A stretch of DNA of 64,000 nucleotides from positions 83,479-147,478 of the forward strand of contig JAFEBP010000006.1 of the NCBI GenBank assembly GCA_018242605.1. Reading direction: 5' to 3'. The position numbers were made by a program, and so were the translations under genes. This DNA comes from Planctomycetota bacterium (lineage in GTDB: Bacteria > Planctomycetota > Phycisphaerae > Phycisphaerales > UBA1924). Below, piece by piece: positions 28,402-37,727 of this stretch. Positions within the stretch are counted from its first letter, which is position 1; every line of letters begins with the position of its first letter. The notes below the pieces were generated by a model. The model was not told where the DNA came from. It did not search any database and saw only the letters and a program-made list of their open reading frames with translations.

Positions 28402-28860
28402 ATGGCCAGGTTCGTGTTTCGTCTCGAGCCGGTGCTGCGGCAGCGGCGTTCCGTCGAGCGTCTCAAGCAGCAGGCGTTGGCGAAGGTGCAGATCGAACGC
28501 GTCGCGCTCGAGGAGGCGATCCGCGAGTGCGGGCGAGGCATCGAAGCCGCGAAGCAGGAGTGGCGTAGCCAACTCGCCGCGGGCGGTGTGGCCGACCTTC
28601 GGGGCGCACGGCTGCAGGCTGGAGCATCGCTGCACCTAACGGCGCAGGCTCAGCGTGCGGTGATCAAGCTGGCGGGCGTGGTGCGCCGGCAGGAGCAGGC
28701 CCGGGCCGAACTCGCCGCGGCCTCGGCGCGTGTGAAGGCGGTGGAGCTTCTGCGTGAAGCGCAGTTGGAGCGTTGGCGCGAAGAGCAGAACAGGATTGAG
28801 AATGCGGCGTTGGACGAGATTGTCACGATGAGGGCCGGCACGGTTGAGGAGGCGGCATGA
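28402..28860 (+). CDS. fliJ: Flagellar export chaperone FliJ
   Basis: 152 residues, a nearly pure coiled coil starting FVFRLEPVLRQRRSVER, the usual FliJ opening. FliJ is the gamma-subunit-like stalk that sits in the FliI ring and contacts FlhA. It starts 4 nt after fliI and overlaps the next gene by 4 bp (ATGA). The coiled-coil nature, length and position all agree; sequence conservation is low, as usual for FliJ. Confidence 0.88.
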   Translation: MARFVFRLEPVLRQRRSVERLKQQALAKVQIERVALEEAIRECGRGIEAAKQEWRSQLAAGGVADLRGARLQAGASLHLTAQAQRAVIKLAGVVRRQEQARAELAAASARVKAVELLREAQLERWREEQNRIENAALDEIVTMRAGTVEEAA

Positions 28861-29651
28861 AAACGCTCTGGAACGGGTTCATCATTCTGGCCATCGCCAA
28901 TCTGCTGGCGCTCGGCGGCTTCATCGGCTGGCTCGTGAGCAGCGATCGCCTGAACATGGACCGCATCCGGCAGATCCGCATGGTGCTCTCGATCACCATC
29001 AGCGAGCAGGCGGCGAAGGAGGCTTCGGAGCAGGCCAAGGTTGCGCAGGACAAAAAGACCGCTGACGAGGCCGCGAAGGCCGCCAAACCGCCGCTCACCG
29101 CGGCGGAGAAGCTCGCCGCGCGTGTGGAGGCGACGCAACTGGACCAGGAGCGGGCTTCACGGTTGCGACGCGAGGTCGAGGCGCTTCAATCTCGCCTGGC
29201 TTCCGACTCTGAAAAGCTCTCCAAGGAACGTCAGCAGCTCGATGCCGACAAGGCGGCGTTCGCTGCCACGGTGGCCGCGCAGAGCGCCAAGACGGATGAC
29301 GAGCAGTTCCAGAAATCCCTGGGTGTGCTCGTTGGACTCAAGCCCGCGGCGGCGAAGACGATGCTGATGCAGATGATGGGTACGGGCTCCGCGTCGACGG
29401 CCCAGCCTTCCGCTCAACCGGGTGCTCAGGCGGGCGATCAGAATCAGCAGGCCTCGAGCGCGGACACCAAGGCCCGCCTCAAGCAGGCGGTCGCGTACCT
29501 CAACGCGATGGAAGAGCGTCCCCGGTCCAAGATCATGGCCGAGTTCGCCAAGGACGATCCGCGATTGGCAGCGGACTTGCTGGACAATCTCCGGGCATTC
29601 GGTCAACTCGCCAAGACGAGTGACTCGCCGCCCGGGACCGGCACTAAATGA
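28857..29651 (+). CDS. MotE-like membrane coiled-coil protein
   Basis: 264 residues: a transmembrane helix near the N-terminus (about residues 8-27, IILAIANLLALGGFIGWLVS), an Ala/Lys-rich coiled coil (~45-145), and two MgtE-N-like helical segments (LGVLVGLKPAAAKTMLMQMM and MEERPRSKIMAEFAKDDPRLA). A linker rich in Ala/Gln/Ser lies between them. This is the layout of the COG3334/MotE group, often found next to fliJ or motor genes, whose members act as periplasmic chaperones or motor accessories. It is ATGA-coupled to fliJ before it and fliK after it, so a flagellar role is very likely. Its exact function here is unproven. Confidence 0.7.
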   Translation: MKTLWNGFIILAIANLLALGGFIGWLVSSDRLNMDRIRQIRMVLSITISEQAAKEASEQAKVAQDKKTADEAAKAAKPPLTAAEKLAARVEATQLDQERASRLRREVEALQSRLASDSEKLSKERQQLDADKAAFAATVAAQSAKTDDEQFQKSLGVLVGLKPAAAKTMLMQMMGTGSASTAQPSAQPGAQAGDQNQQASSADTKARLKQAVAYLNAMEERPRSKIMAEFAKDDPRLAADLLDNLRAFGQLAKTSDSPPGTGTK

Positions 29652-31030
29652 CGCGACCGCAGACACTCTCCGATTTTGACCGTGCGGCGCCCACCCCCAA
29701 GCCGCGACCCGCTCAGGGTGTTCGTCCTCCCTCAGCGGCGGCGATCGCTACGCCGGACCAGGCGTTCGACGCGCACCTGGCGCGGGCATCGGGCGAAGCG
29801 ACTGATCAGAACCAGAAGGATCTCACCCAAGGCGTGTCATGCCAGGACAAGGGCATCAGCGATGAATCTCGGCCGAGCGATGGAGCGCAGTCGGCTCAGC
29901 AGGCTCAGACACGAACTCAAGCTCCCGTGACGGCGACTCAGAAGGCCGTAGATCTCCTGCGGCGCGATGGCCCGACGGACTTGGATGATCTGGCGACGCA
30001 GGAACTGCAGAGCTCCACGCCCCACGGGGGGATGAACGTCGCCGAGACTGCGGTGCCGCTCACCGGCGTTGCCCCCAAGGAGGCGCCGACCGCCCCTCCA
30101 TCCCGGATACAGAGCAGCGGTGGCGATGAGGCCCGCTCGCTTGACCGCGAAGGGCAGAGGCCCGAGCACTCCCAGCAGCCCGGCGCAACGAACACGCCGG
30201 GAGGCGCAAAGCAGTCGCAGAACGCGCAGAACACGCCGCCTCAGACGGATCAAGCACACACTCAAGGGGCCGCGGAGTCGAGCGTGAACCGTGGCACTCC
30301 TCATACCGGCTCGCCAACGCAGGCTGGTCAGTCCTTGGCGACGGCCCAGGCCGTGAAGCCCTCGGCGGCGGGCGCAAATGTCTCAGAGCCTCGAGTGACT
30401 GGAGTTGGTGGAGTGAAGCAAACAGGTGACTCGGTGCGGGCGCTCTCGCGTCTGAAAGCAGCCGCCGAGCCGCGTGCCCGCCTGGTGGCGCAAGATAGCA
30501 TGACGCGGCAGGTCACGGGAGGGCTTGCCGCGGCTCTCAAGCAGGGAGGCGGCACCGCCTCGCTCACGTTGCGGCCTGAAGCGCTGGGTGAACTCACGCT
30601 CAACGTGGCCGTGGAAGGGGATGCGGTGAGCGTGGAGCTGAGACCGCAGACAGAACTGGCACACCAGTTGCTAACTGATTCATTGGGTCCCCTTCGGGAA
30701 TCTCTCGAAGCGCGGGGACTGCGCGTGGAGCGCATAGAGATCGCGGCGGTGGAATCGCCGCGGGACGAGCAGCGGCTTGAAGGGCACCAGCCCAGAGAGC
30801 CGGGTGAGCAGAGTACCGGTTCGCAGGACCCCAAGGAGTGGGCGTCTGGCGAGCAGGGCCGCGGCGGGGATTCTCATCCCGGCACGCGGCACGCGGCAGA
30901 ATCCGGACGCACGGACGCGTCCGATGCCGAGGTTGGCGCGGCGGAGCCGCGTGAGAGTGTGCCCGGGTCTTCCGCCCTGTTGCGGATGCTCGGGGCAGAC
31001 GGGGCGTTGAGGATCGACGCCACGGCGTGA
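29648..31030 (+). CDS. fliK: Flagellar hook-length control protein FliK
   Basis: 460 residues. The first ~270 are low-complexity Gln/Ala/Thr/Pro-rich sequence, as in the FliK ruler region. Residues ~300-365 hold the hook-length control C-terminal domain (ASLTLRPEALGELTLNVAVE, then LRESLEARGLRVERIEI), which acts on FlhB to switch export specificity. A Glu/Gly/Ser-rich tail follows. ATGA overlap with the MotE-like gene. FliK is secreted while measuring hook length. Confidence 0.88.
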   Translation: MTRPQTLSDFDRAAPTPKPRPAQGVRPPSAAAIATPDQAFDAHLARASGEATDQNQKDLTQGVSCQDKGISDESRPSDGAQSAQQAQTRTQAPVTATQKAVDLLRRDGPTDLDDLATQELQSSTPHGGMNVAETAVPLTGVAPKEAPTAPPSRIQSSGGDEARSLDREGQRPEHSQQPGATNTPGGAKQSQNAQNTPPQTDQAHTQGAAESSVNRGTPHTGSPTQAGQSLATAQAVKPSAAGANVSEPRVTGVGGVKQTGDSVRALSRLKAAAEPRARLVAQDSMTRQVTGGLAAALKQGGGTASLTLRPEALGELTLNVAVEGDAVSVELRPQTELAHQLLTDSLGPLRESLEARGLRVERIEIAAVESPRDEQRLEGHQPREPGEQSTGSQDPKEWASGEQGRGGDSHPGTRHAAESGRTDASDAEVGAAEPRESVPGSSALLRMLGADGALRIDATA

Positions 31031-31145
31031 CAGATGTGCCGGGCCGACTGTGGCCCGGCGGCGTGAACGGCCGCCTTCGGGCGGACGGGCGCGATGGCCA
31101 TGGCGCGGCGGACTCATCCGTCGCGACACCGGGAGTGCCTACGGC

Positions 31146-31589
31146 ATGGACGCGATCGACACCATTGGGGCGGGTTCCGGCACGGCGAAGGCGGGCGGGT
31201 TCAGTTCCGTGACCTCGGAGCAGTTCTCGAAGATCATCTTCACGGAGCTGAGCCGCCAGGACCCGCTTGCTCCCAACGACACCAACGCGCTGTTGCAGCA
31301 GATCTCGACGCTGCGGTCCATCCAGGCCGACACGGACCTGACGGACCGCCTCAAGTCGCTGGTGACGCAGAACCAGTTCGCGTCGGCCACCGGCATGATC
31401 GGCAAGCGTGTGAGCGGCGTGAGCGAAGAAAATGAACGCGTGTCGGACCTGGTCTCGGGCGTGACCCGCACGGATAACGGACCGATCCTGACGCTGGCCA
31501 GCGGCGCGCGGATGCGGATGAGCAACCTGGACCAGGTGCTCGCGACGCCCCCGGCGGGCGATTCGCTTCCGGCGGGAGGTGGGCGATGA
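31146..31589 (+). CDS. flgD: Flagellar hook capping/assembly protein FlgD
   Basis: 147 residues from the ATG at 31146; the frame opens earlier at 31050 but the FlgD motif begins here. The conserved N-terminal export and capping segment FSKIIFTELSRQDPLAPNDT is clear, then LLQQISTLRSIQ and the small beta domain. It is short for the family (often 200+), lacking the larger C-terminal FlgD Ig/tudor domains. It scaffolds hook polymerisation outside the cell. ATGA overlap with the next gene. Confidence 0.88.
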   Translation: MDAIDTIGAGSGTAKAGGFSSVTSEQFSKIIFTELSRQDPLAPNDTNALLQQISTLRSIQADTDLTDRLKSLVTQNQFASATGMIGKRVSGVSEENERVSDLVSGVTRTDNGPILTLASGARMRMSNLDQVLATPPAGDSLPAGGGR

Positions 31590-32092
31590 TCTTTACAGCG
31601 GCCAGCATGCTCGGCGCACTGGGTTCGGCCCTGCGTCCCAAGAACGCTCAACCGTCCTCGCCGACGACGCAGGGGCAATCGGCAGAGTTCGCGGAACTGC
31701 TCTCCAAGGCGCAGCGGGGAGAGATCACCAGCGGCGCGCCTGTCAAGATCGCCAAGGGCCTGCAACTGAAGTTGAGCGATGAGCAACTCGGGCGGCTCTC
31801 GGTGGCCGCCGACAAGGCCGAGGCGCAGGGCGCGAATCGCGCCCTGGTCGTCCTTGATGGTCAGACACTGCAGATGGATGTGGCGTCACGCACGATCACG
31901 GGCGCGGTCGATACCAGCGCCCCGGGCGTGATCGCCGGCGTCGATGCGATCGTCGTGGCGTCGCCCGCGGCCGCATCGGGCGCTTCGATCGTGAAGCCCC
32001 CCTCCGCCAACGCCGCGGCGCTGGCCAATCCATCGCTGCTCAAGTCGCTGGGAACTCCGCAGAACCAGGTGACGCTGGCCTCTTCGAACTGA
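31586..32092 (+). CDS. Flagellar operon protein of the TIGR02530 (flg_new) type
   Basis: 168 residues. The stretch LKLSDEQLGRLSVAADKA, followed by ANRALVVLDGQTLQMDV and RTITGAVD, has the pattern of the TIGR02530 flagellar operon protein, found between flgD and flgE in many Gram-positives and spirochaetes. Here too it lies exactly between flgD (ATGA overlap) and flgE. The C-terminal third is a Ser/Ala/Pro-rich extension. Its molecular role is not settled; the position points to hook assembly. Confidence 0.75.
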   Translation: MIFTAASMLGALGSALRPKNAQPSSPTTQGQSAEFAELLSKAQRGEITSGAPVKIAKGLQLKLSDEQLGRLSVAADKAEAQGANRALVVLDGQTLQMDVASRTITGAVDTSAPGVIAGVDAIVVASPAAASGASIVKPPSANAAALANPSLLKSLGTPQNQVTLASSN

Positions 32093-32143
32093 TCGGATTC
32101 GTACTTCCCGCCCCAGCCGGGCGGACACGGGGATCGCGCGCAC

Positions 32144-33895
32144 ATGCCCTCCACCAACGCCATTTACACGGGACTGAGCGGTCTCAACGCCAACGCCCGC
32201 AACATCGACGTCATCGGCAACAACATCGCCAACGTCAACACCACCGCGTTCAAGTCTTCGCGGGCGCTGTTCTCGACGATCCTGCCGCGGACCATCAACA
32301 TCGGCACCGCGCCCGGTGATGCGACGGGCGGCACCAACCCGTACCAGGTCGGCAACGGCGTGCGGGTCGCGGGCGTGCAGCGGAACATGGCCGCGGCGTC
32401 CACCAACGCCACCGGCAACGCGGGCGACATGGCGGTGGACGGGGCGGGCTTCTTCATGGTGCGCAAGGGGACGCAGACGCTGTACACGCGTGCCGGCGCC
32501 TTCTCGCCGGATGCCAACAACTCCATGGCGAACATCAGCGGCGATGTGCTCCAGGGGTACGGCATTGATTCTCAGTTCAACATCGTCGCGGGCAAGCTCA
32601 CCGACGTGACCATTCCGGTGGGCGAACTGAAACTCGCCCAGGCGAGCTCGGTGGTGAAGTTCACGGGCAATCTCAACGCGCAGGGCATCCCGCCGACGCA
32701 CGGCGCGCTCATCACGCTGGGCGGCACGACCACCACTGGGCTGCAGAGCGTGGCTTCCGCCGCTCCGACGCCGCCGGATGTGCTGCTCACCACATCGCTG
32801 CTTACCTCGATCGAGGATCCGCTCCTGCCGGCCTCGGGCACGCCGCTGTTCTCGGCCGGCCAGACGCTGCAACTGCGGGGCGCTTCCAAGGGCGGAAAGA
32901 CCGTTCCGCCCGCGACGCTCTCGATCACGGCGACCTCGACGGTCGCGGACCTCCAGACGTTTCTCTCCGATACGCTGGGCATCTCCACGACGGCGGGCGC
33001 CAACCCCGACGGCAAGGCGCCAGGCGTCACGCTGAATACCCAGACCGGCGTGCTCTCGGTGGTGAGCAACTCGGGTTCCGTGAACGATCTCACGATCAAC
33101 GCCTCGGACTTGCGATTGCTGGATTCCTCGGGCAACCTGGTGCGGTTCCCCTTCGCCGCGGCGAAGCAGGCCACGGCCGACGGAGAGAGCGTGCGGACCG
33201 GAGTCATCGTGTACGACTCGCTGGGGGGCGAAGTGGGGCTGGACGTGTCGATGGTGCTTGATTCGAAGGACTCGACGGGCACCACATGGCGTTATTACGC
33301 CGAGAGCGCCGACGACAGTGACACTTCGACGGCGCTCGCCACGGGCGTCATCCGATTCGATACCGACGGCCAGCCGATCAACCCCACGCCGGTTCCGATC
33401 ACGATCGATCTCGCGGGCACGGGCGCCGCGACTCCGTTGGCGCTGAACCTCGATTTTGCGTCCACAGACAACGGGCTGACCTCGCTGGCGGATGATCGCT
33501 CGGACTTTGCCGTCAGCTTCCGCGACGGGGCTCCCCTGGGTGTGCTGGCGAGCTACGGAGTGGGCCGCGACGGCGTGATCACCGGTGCGTTCACGAACGG
33601 GCTGAACCGCCCGCTGGGGCAGGTCGCTCTTGCGAACTTCACCAACCCGCAGGGGCTCGAGGAAATCGGCAACAACATGTTCATCCCGGGGGCCAACAGC
33701 GGCACTCCGGTGGTGACCACCCCCGGGAACCAGGGGACTGGCGACATCACGGCGGGTGCGCTCGAACTCTCCAACGTGGACCTGAGCGAGGAGTTCATCA
33801 AGATGATCGTTTCCTCGACCGGTTACTCGGCGTCATCACGGGTGATTCGCACGGCGGATGAGCTCCTGCAGCAGTTGATGGTCATCGGTCGGTGA
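32144..33895 (+). CDS. flgE: Flagellar hook protein FlgE
   Basis: 583 residues, long for FlgE (often ~400), with the enlarged middle domains seen in many non-enteric species. The N-terminal hook/rod motif (LSGLNANARNIDVIGNNIAN) and TTAFKSSRALF are intact, as is the C-terminal helix (VDLSEEFIKMIVSSTGYSAS). A segment VDGAGFFMVRKG follows the usual flg_bb pattern. FlgE polymerises on the rod into the curved hook outside the cell. Its start is 51 bp after the preceding gene. Confidence 0.95.
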   Translation: MPSTNAIYTGLSGLNANARNIDVIGNNIANVNTTAFKSSRALFSTILPRTINIGTAPGDATGGTNPYQVGNGVRVAGVQRNMAAASTNATGNAGDMAVDGAGFFMVRKGTQTLYTRAGAFSPDANNSMANISGDVLQGYGIDSQFNIVAGKLTDVTIPVGELKLAQASSVVKFTGNLNAQGIPPTHGALITLGGTTTTGLQSVASAAPTPPDVLLTTSLLTSIEDPLLPASGTPLFSAGQTLQLRGASKGGKTVPPATLSITATSTVADLQTFLSDTLGISTTAGANPDGKAPGVTLNTQTGVLSVVSNSGSVNDLTINASDLRLLDSSGNLVRFPFAAAKQATADGESVRTGVIVYDSLGGEVGLDVSMVLDSKDSTGTTWRYYAESADDSDTSTALATGVIRFDTDGQPINPTPVPITIDLAGTGAATPLALNLDFASTDNGLTSLADDRSDFAVSFRDGAPLGVLASYGVGRDGVITGAFTNGLNRPLGQVALANFTNPQGLEEIGNNMFIPGANSGTPVVTTPGNQGTGDITAGALELSNVDLSEEFIKMIVSSTGYSASSRVIRTADELLQQLMVIGR

Positions 33896-33929
33896 TTCGC
33901 TGGATGCGGCAGCGTTAAGCGGGTCCGCG

Positions 33930-34229
33930 ATGCGTCCGATGATGTGGTGCGGGTTGGTTCCGCGCACCATGGATACCCACGCCTCCCACCAAACGTTGAT
34001 CCCCGCGCTTTGTGTCACGCCCGGCGTGCTGGCCCTGGCGATGCTCACCGGCGTCGTGCATCCGGAGTTAGGGGGCGGCGCGGCTCTGTGCGCTGCCCTG
34101 TTCGGAGGCATGGCGGCGATCGCGTTGGCCCAAGCCCCACGCAAGCCGCCGGCCCAGGTGGTCGTCAAGGTGACCGCATCGGGGGCGGGCAAGCCGCAGC
34201 CCAAGCAGAACTTGAAGCAGGCGGCATAG
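33930..34229 (+). CDS. Small two-helix membrane protein between flgE and fliL
   Basis: 99 residues from the ATG at 33930; a start at 33969 (MDTHASHQTLIPAL) would give 86. Two hydrophobic segments (LIPALCVTPGVLALAMLTGVV and GGAALCAALFGGMAAIALA) are followed by a basic tail ending KPQPKQNLKQAA. It sits inside the flagellar locus in the same direction, where stator or MotA-like genes often lie, but it has no recognisable family motif. Codon pattern and hydrophobic segments support a real gene; function unknown. Confidence 0.5.
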   Translation: MRPMMWCGLVPRTMDTHASHQTLIPALCVTPGVLALAMLTGVVHPELGGGAALCAALFGGMAAIALAQAPRKPPAQVVVKVTASGAGKPQPKQNLKQAA

Positions 34230-34364
34230 GCCGTTCGTTCGGCGCATCCATCGCGGCGGCGTGCCGCACCCGGGGGTGTTGCTCGTCGCGGGTGAGGTCT
34301 CCCCTCCTCCGGGACGATATCTAGCCGCTGCTCTCTTTGGAGCCGCCCGAAGGGAACTCAACTT

Positions 34365-34898
34365 ATGTCCGACGCCAAAGCAACGCCCCCCGCAGAGAAC
34401 AAGGATGCCGGTGCGCCCAAGGGCAAATCGCCGGTCAAGGCGATCGGCATCGTCGCGGTCCTGATGATCGTCGAGGCGGCGGGCGTGTTCATGTTCGTCG
34501 GCAAGACGGCCCCCGCTCCGGTGGCGGCGGCGGAGATCAAGGGCGAGCACGGCGGCGACGAAGCCGAGAGCGTGGAGATTCCCCTGATCGAGGACAAGTT
34601 CCAGAACATGCAGACCGGGCGCGTGTGGGTCTGGGACGCGGAAGTGGTGCTGAAGGTCAAGTCCAAGCAGGAGAAGTTCGTCTCCAAGCAACTGGAAACG
34701 CGGGCCGCGGAGATCAAGGAAGGCCTCTCCACGATCTTCCGCAAGGCCCAGCACAGCCACCTGAAGGAGCCGGGGCTGGAGACGCTGAACCGGCAGGTCA
34801 CCGCGTTCATCAACGACCTGATCGGGAAGGACGCGGACGGCAAGGAACGCATCGAGCGTGTTGTGATCCCCAAGTGCAAGGGATTCCCGGCGGACTGA
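34365..34898 (+). CDS. fliL: Flagellar basal body-associated protein FliL
   Basis: 177 residues. A short cytoplasmic start is followed by one transmembrane helix (about 27-46, [20 protein letters not shown]) and a periplasmic domain with FliL-like length. The C-terminus reads [15 protein letters not shown]. FliL rings surround and support the stator at high load. The ATG has AAGGGA ahead of it. Divergent from enteric FliL; the call rests on topology, size and position before fliN and fliO-fliR. Confidence 0.72.
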   Translation: MSDAKATPPAENKDAGAPKGKSPVKAIGIVAVLMIVEAAGVFMFVGKTAPAPVAAAEIKGEHGGDEAESVEIPLIEDKFQNMQTGRVWVWDAEVVLKVKSKQEKFVSKQLETRAAEIKEGLSTIFRKAQHSHLKEPGLETLNRQVTAFINDLIGKDADGKERIERVVIPKCKGFPAD

Positions 34899-35038
34899 CG
34901 CGCGCCGCGCAACCGCTGCCGACGCTTATTGGACTCCCCCGCGCAATCGAGTGCTCAAAACTCCCCGTTTCTGCGCGGTGCGTCCGATGCACACCGCGCG
35001 GACGCAATTCTGCGTCTGCATCACGCAGCAGGTTTCCC

Positions 35039-35515
35039 ATGCCCGACCCCACGCCGACCGATCCAGCCCCGCAGAGCGATCCCGAGGCCTTGCTGAACGC
35101 CGCGGCTGAGGCTGTCGCCAGTCTGGGTGACCTGGCCGCCTCGACGGGGGAAACGCGGCAGGAACCCCGCGCGGCGCCCACCGGGCCCGCGCCGGCGCCG
35201 ATCAAACTGCCGACCTTCGGCGAGTCGCGCAACCCCGCGGAGACGCGTGCCATCGACCTGCTGGCGGACGTGAACTTGAACGTCAAGATCGAACTGGGCC
35301 GCACCCGCATGATCGTTGAAGATGTGCTCAAACTCGGCGAGGGCGCCGTGGTGGAACTGGACAAACTCGCCGGCGATCCCGTCGACGTGTACGTGAACGA
35401 CCGTCACGTGGCGCGGGGCGAGGTGCTCGTGCTGAACGACAACTTCTGTGTTCGCGTGAACGAGATTCTCACGCCGTCGCTGGATGGGGCGGGCCCGTCC
35501 GCCGCGGCGGCATAA
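35039..35515 (+). CDS. fliN: Flagellar motor switch protein FliN
   Basis: 158 residues from the ATG at 35039. A Pro/Ala-rich extension of about 75 residues precedes one SpoA/FliN domain ([20 protein letters not shown], then [20 protein letters not shown] and [20 protein letters not shown]). FliN builds the lower C-ring and docks FliH. A fliM gene normally lies just before fliN, but the 140 bp after fliL hold none. Confidence 0.94.
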   Translation: MPDPTPTDPAPQSDPEALLNAAAEAVASLGDLAASTGETRQEPRAAPTGPAPAPIKLPTFGESRNPAETRAIDLLADVNLNVKIELGRTRMIVEDVLKLGEGAVVELDKLAGDPVDVYVNDRHVARGEVLVLNDNFCVRVNEILTPSLDGAGPSAAAA

Positions 35516-35597
35516 ACCGATTTCTTTCAAACTCGGCGGGGGACCCGCCGCAACCGCCCGCGGCATTGCTATGCCGCGGCCAAGCCAGGATGGCATC

Positions 35598-36500
35598 ATG
35601 CAGAGCGGATGTGCGAGTGCTGTTGGATATCGCTTGATCGCCGCCGTGATCGCGGGCTGCGGCGCGTGGACGGCGGAGGTCGCTGCGGGCCAGGGGCCCG
35701 ATCCCGAGCCCGCTCCGGTCAAGAGCACGGCGGCTCCGGCTGCCACCGTCGCCAAGATCGAACCCAAGTCTGAACAGATCGCCGATGAAAAGCCGTCTAC
35801 ACCGCGAGTGACGAACACGGTCGAGCGCAAGCCGCTGCATGTTCCGGCGACGGGAGCCGCGGCACAAAAGCCCGCCCCAACGAGTTCTCCGGTTAACGGT
35901 GCTTCATTGACGAGCACCACGCTCGCATTGGCGGCGGTGCTCACGCTGATCTTCGCGGTGGCCGCGTTCATCAAACGGTTCGCGGCCAAGGGTGCTCTGA
36001 GCGGCCTGGGCCTGGCCGCCCGGGCCCCCAGCGGTGTGGTGCATGTGCTCGCCCGGTATCCGGTACAGAAGGGCCTGTGCCTGGTGCTGCTGAAGGTTGA
36101 CCGGCGCGTTCTGGTGCTGTCGCAGTCGTCGGTGCGCGGGGGAACTCCGCTTGCCACGCTTGCGGAGATCACGCAGCCTGAGGAAGTCGCTTCCATCCTC
36201 GCCAAGTGCGGCGAGAGCACCGGCGAATCGCTTGCCGCGAAGTTCCAAGCCACGCTTTCAAAGGCCGATCGCGAGATCGAGGCTCCCGAGGCACCCGCGC
36301 CTCGCAAGACGCGAGTGCAGGCGCCGGAGCCCGTCGTTCGCTCCGCGATGCCCCGTCAACCACGCCCGGTACGGGTTGAAGATGCCGGTGCGCCGGAGAT
36401 TCAATCGCCCGCCGCCGCCGCGGCCGAATCGCTGCGGCTGAAACTCGCGGCTCTTCGCGCCGCCACCGCTTCCAACGGAACCCGGAGCATCGCCGCATGA
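35598..36500 (+). CDS. fliO: Flagellar biosynthetic protein FliO
   Basis: 300 residues from the ATG at 35598 (AGGA 7 nt upstream). It has a cleavable-looking signal (LIAAVIAGCGAWTAEVAAG), a Pro/Lys/Thr-rich periplasmic linker and a transmembrane helix around 110-127 (TLALAAVLTLIFAVAAFI). A cytoplasmic FliO domain follows (VVHVLARYPVQKGLCLVLLK, then RRVLVLSQS), and a long charged tail. FliO helps assemble the FliP gate complex. It has an ATGA overlap with fliP. Confidence 0.82.
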   Translation: MQSGCASAVGYRLIAAVIAGCGAWTAEVAAGQGPDPEPAPVKSTAAPAATVAKIEPKSEQIADEKPSTPRVTNTVERKPLHVPATGAAAQKPAPTSSPVNGASLTSTTLALAAVLTLIFAVAAFIKRFAAKGALSGLGLAARAPSGVVHVLARYPVQKGLCLVLLKVDRRVLVLSQSSVRGGTPLATLAEITQPEEVASILAKCGESTGESLAAKFQATLSKADREIEAPEAPAPRKTRVQAPEPVVRSAMPRQPRPVRVEDAGAPEIQSPAAAAAESLRLKLAALRAATASNGTRSIAA

Positions 36501-37441
36501 ATCGGGCCACGCTGTACAGCCTGCTAGCGGCCCTGGTGGCTCTGCTCGCGTGCGTCTCGTCCGCCGCCGGGGCAGATCCGACCGCGCCGGCCCCGGCGCT
36601 GCCTCCCACAGGGATCTCCGCCAACACACCGGCCTCGATCAACCCGCTCGTCGTGCTCGAGAGCGTCGGGGACGCGGTGAACCAGCGACCGGCGTCGCGC
36701 GAGCAGGACCCGCAGCGCGGGGGGCTCTCCACGGCCATCAACATCATGGTGGTCCTGACGGTGGTGGCCCTCGCGCCGTCGATCGTGCTGATGACCACCT
36801 GTTTCATGCGTGTGCTCATCGTGCTGGGCATGCTCAAGCAGGCCATCGGGGCTGCTTCCGTGCCGCCGCCGCAGGTCATCACCGCCCTCACGCTCTTCAT
36901 CACGCTGATGGTGATGTCTCCCACGATTGACCGGATCAACACCGAGGCGATCGGGCCGTACCGCGCGGGCGAAGTTCGCGATTATGACGCTCTCTGGGAC
37001 CGGGCCAAGCAGCCCATCCGCGACTTCATGTTCGAGCAGATCGAGGCCAACGGCAACTGGTCGAGCCTGTACATGGTCATGGAACGCCGCGGCATCGATA
37101 CTACCGAACCCGAGAAGCTGACCCGTGCCGACGCCGACATGGTGACGCTGGTGCCGGCGTTCATGCTGAGCGAGCTCAAGACCGCGTTCCTGATGGGCTT
37201 CAAGATCTACCTGCCGTTCCTGGTGATCGACATGGTCATCAGCACCATGCTGATCTCGATGGGCATGATGATGCTGCCCCCCGTGCTCGTGAGCCTGCCG
37301 TTCAAGCTGCTGCTCTTCGTTCTGGTGGACGGCTGGGCCCTGGTCGTGGGCGGGCTGATGTCCTCGTTCGTGCAACCCGGCGTCGAGCCCGCCGCCACAG
37401 CGATGCTCCAGATGCTCGATAGCGTGCGATCCCTCGCCTGA
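36497..37441 (+). CDS. fliP: Flagellar export gate protein FliP
   Basis: 314 residues with an N-terminal signal peptide and a Pro/Ala-rich periplasmic segment. Four membrane spans carry the FliP signatures SIVLMTTCFMRVLIVLGML and LVPAFMLSELKTAFLMGFKI. FliP with FliQ and FliR forms the central export channel in the MS ring. The extra ~70-residue N-terminal segment makes it longer than the E. coli protein (245). Confidence 0.96.
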   Translation: MNRATLYSLLAALVALLACVSSAAGADPTAPAPALPPTGISANTPASINPLVVLESVGDAVNQRPASREQDPQRGGLSTAINIMVVLTVVALAPSIVLMTTCFMRVLIVLGMLKQAIGAASVPPPQVITALTLFITLMVMSPTIDRINTEAIGPYRAGEVRDYDALWDRAKQPIRDFMFEQIEANGNWSSLYMVMERRGIDTTEPEKLTRADADMVTLVPAFMLSELKTAFLMGFKIYLPFLVIDMVISTMLISMGMMMLPPVLVSLPFKLLLFVLVDGWALVVGGLMSSFVQPGVEPAATAMLQMLDSVRSLA

Positions 37442-37463
37442 CCGCAAGACCGAAAGACCCGAC

Positions 37464-37721
37464 ATGACACTCGACGACACCGCCCTGGATCTTGTCCGCA
37501 ACGCCCTCATCGTGGCGCTCAAGATCAGCATGCCCGTGCTGCTCGCGGGCATCGTGGTGGGGCTGGTCATCAGCGTCGTGCAGTCGGTGACTTCCATCCA
37601 GGATCAGACACTCTCGAGCGTTCCCAAGATCGTCGTGATGATCGTCGCGGCGGCGGTGCTGCTGCCCTGGGTGGTGCAGCGGCTCATCGAATACAGCACG
37701 GAACTGTTCCGACTTACCTAG
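37464..37721 (+). CDS. fliQ: Flagellar export gate protein FliQ
   Basis: 85 residues, two membrane helices (ALIVALKISMPVLLAGIVVG and PKIVVMIVAAAVLLPWVVQR) separated by the conserved SVVQSVTSIQDQTLSSVPK loop. It is a gate subunit packed around FliP/FliR. It lies between fliP and fliR, 6 nt before fliR. Confidence 0.96.
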   Translation: MTLDDTALDLVRNALIVALKISMPVLLAGIVVGLVISVVQSVTSIQDQTLSSVPKIVVMIVAAAVLLPWVVQRLIEYSTELFRLT

Positions 37722-37727
37722 CCCCAA

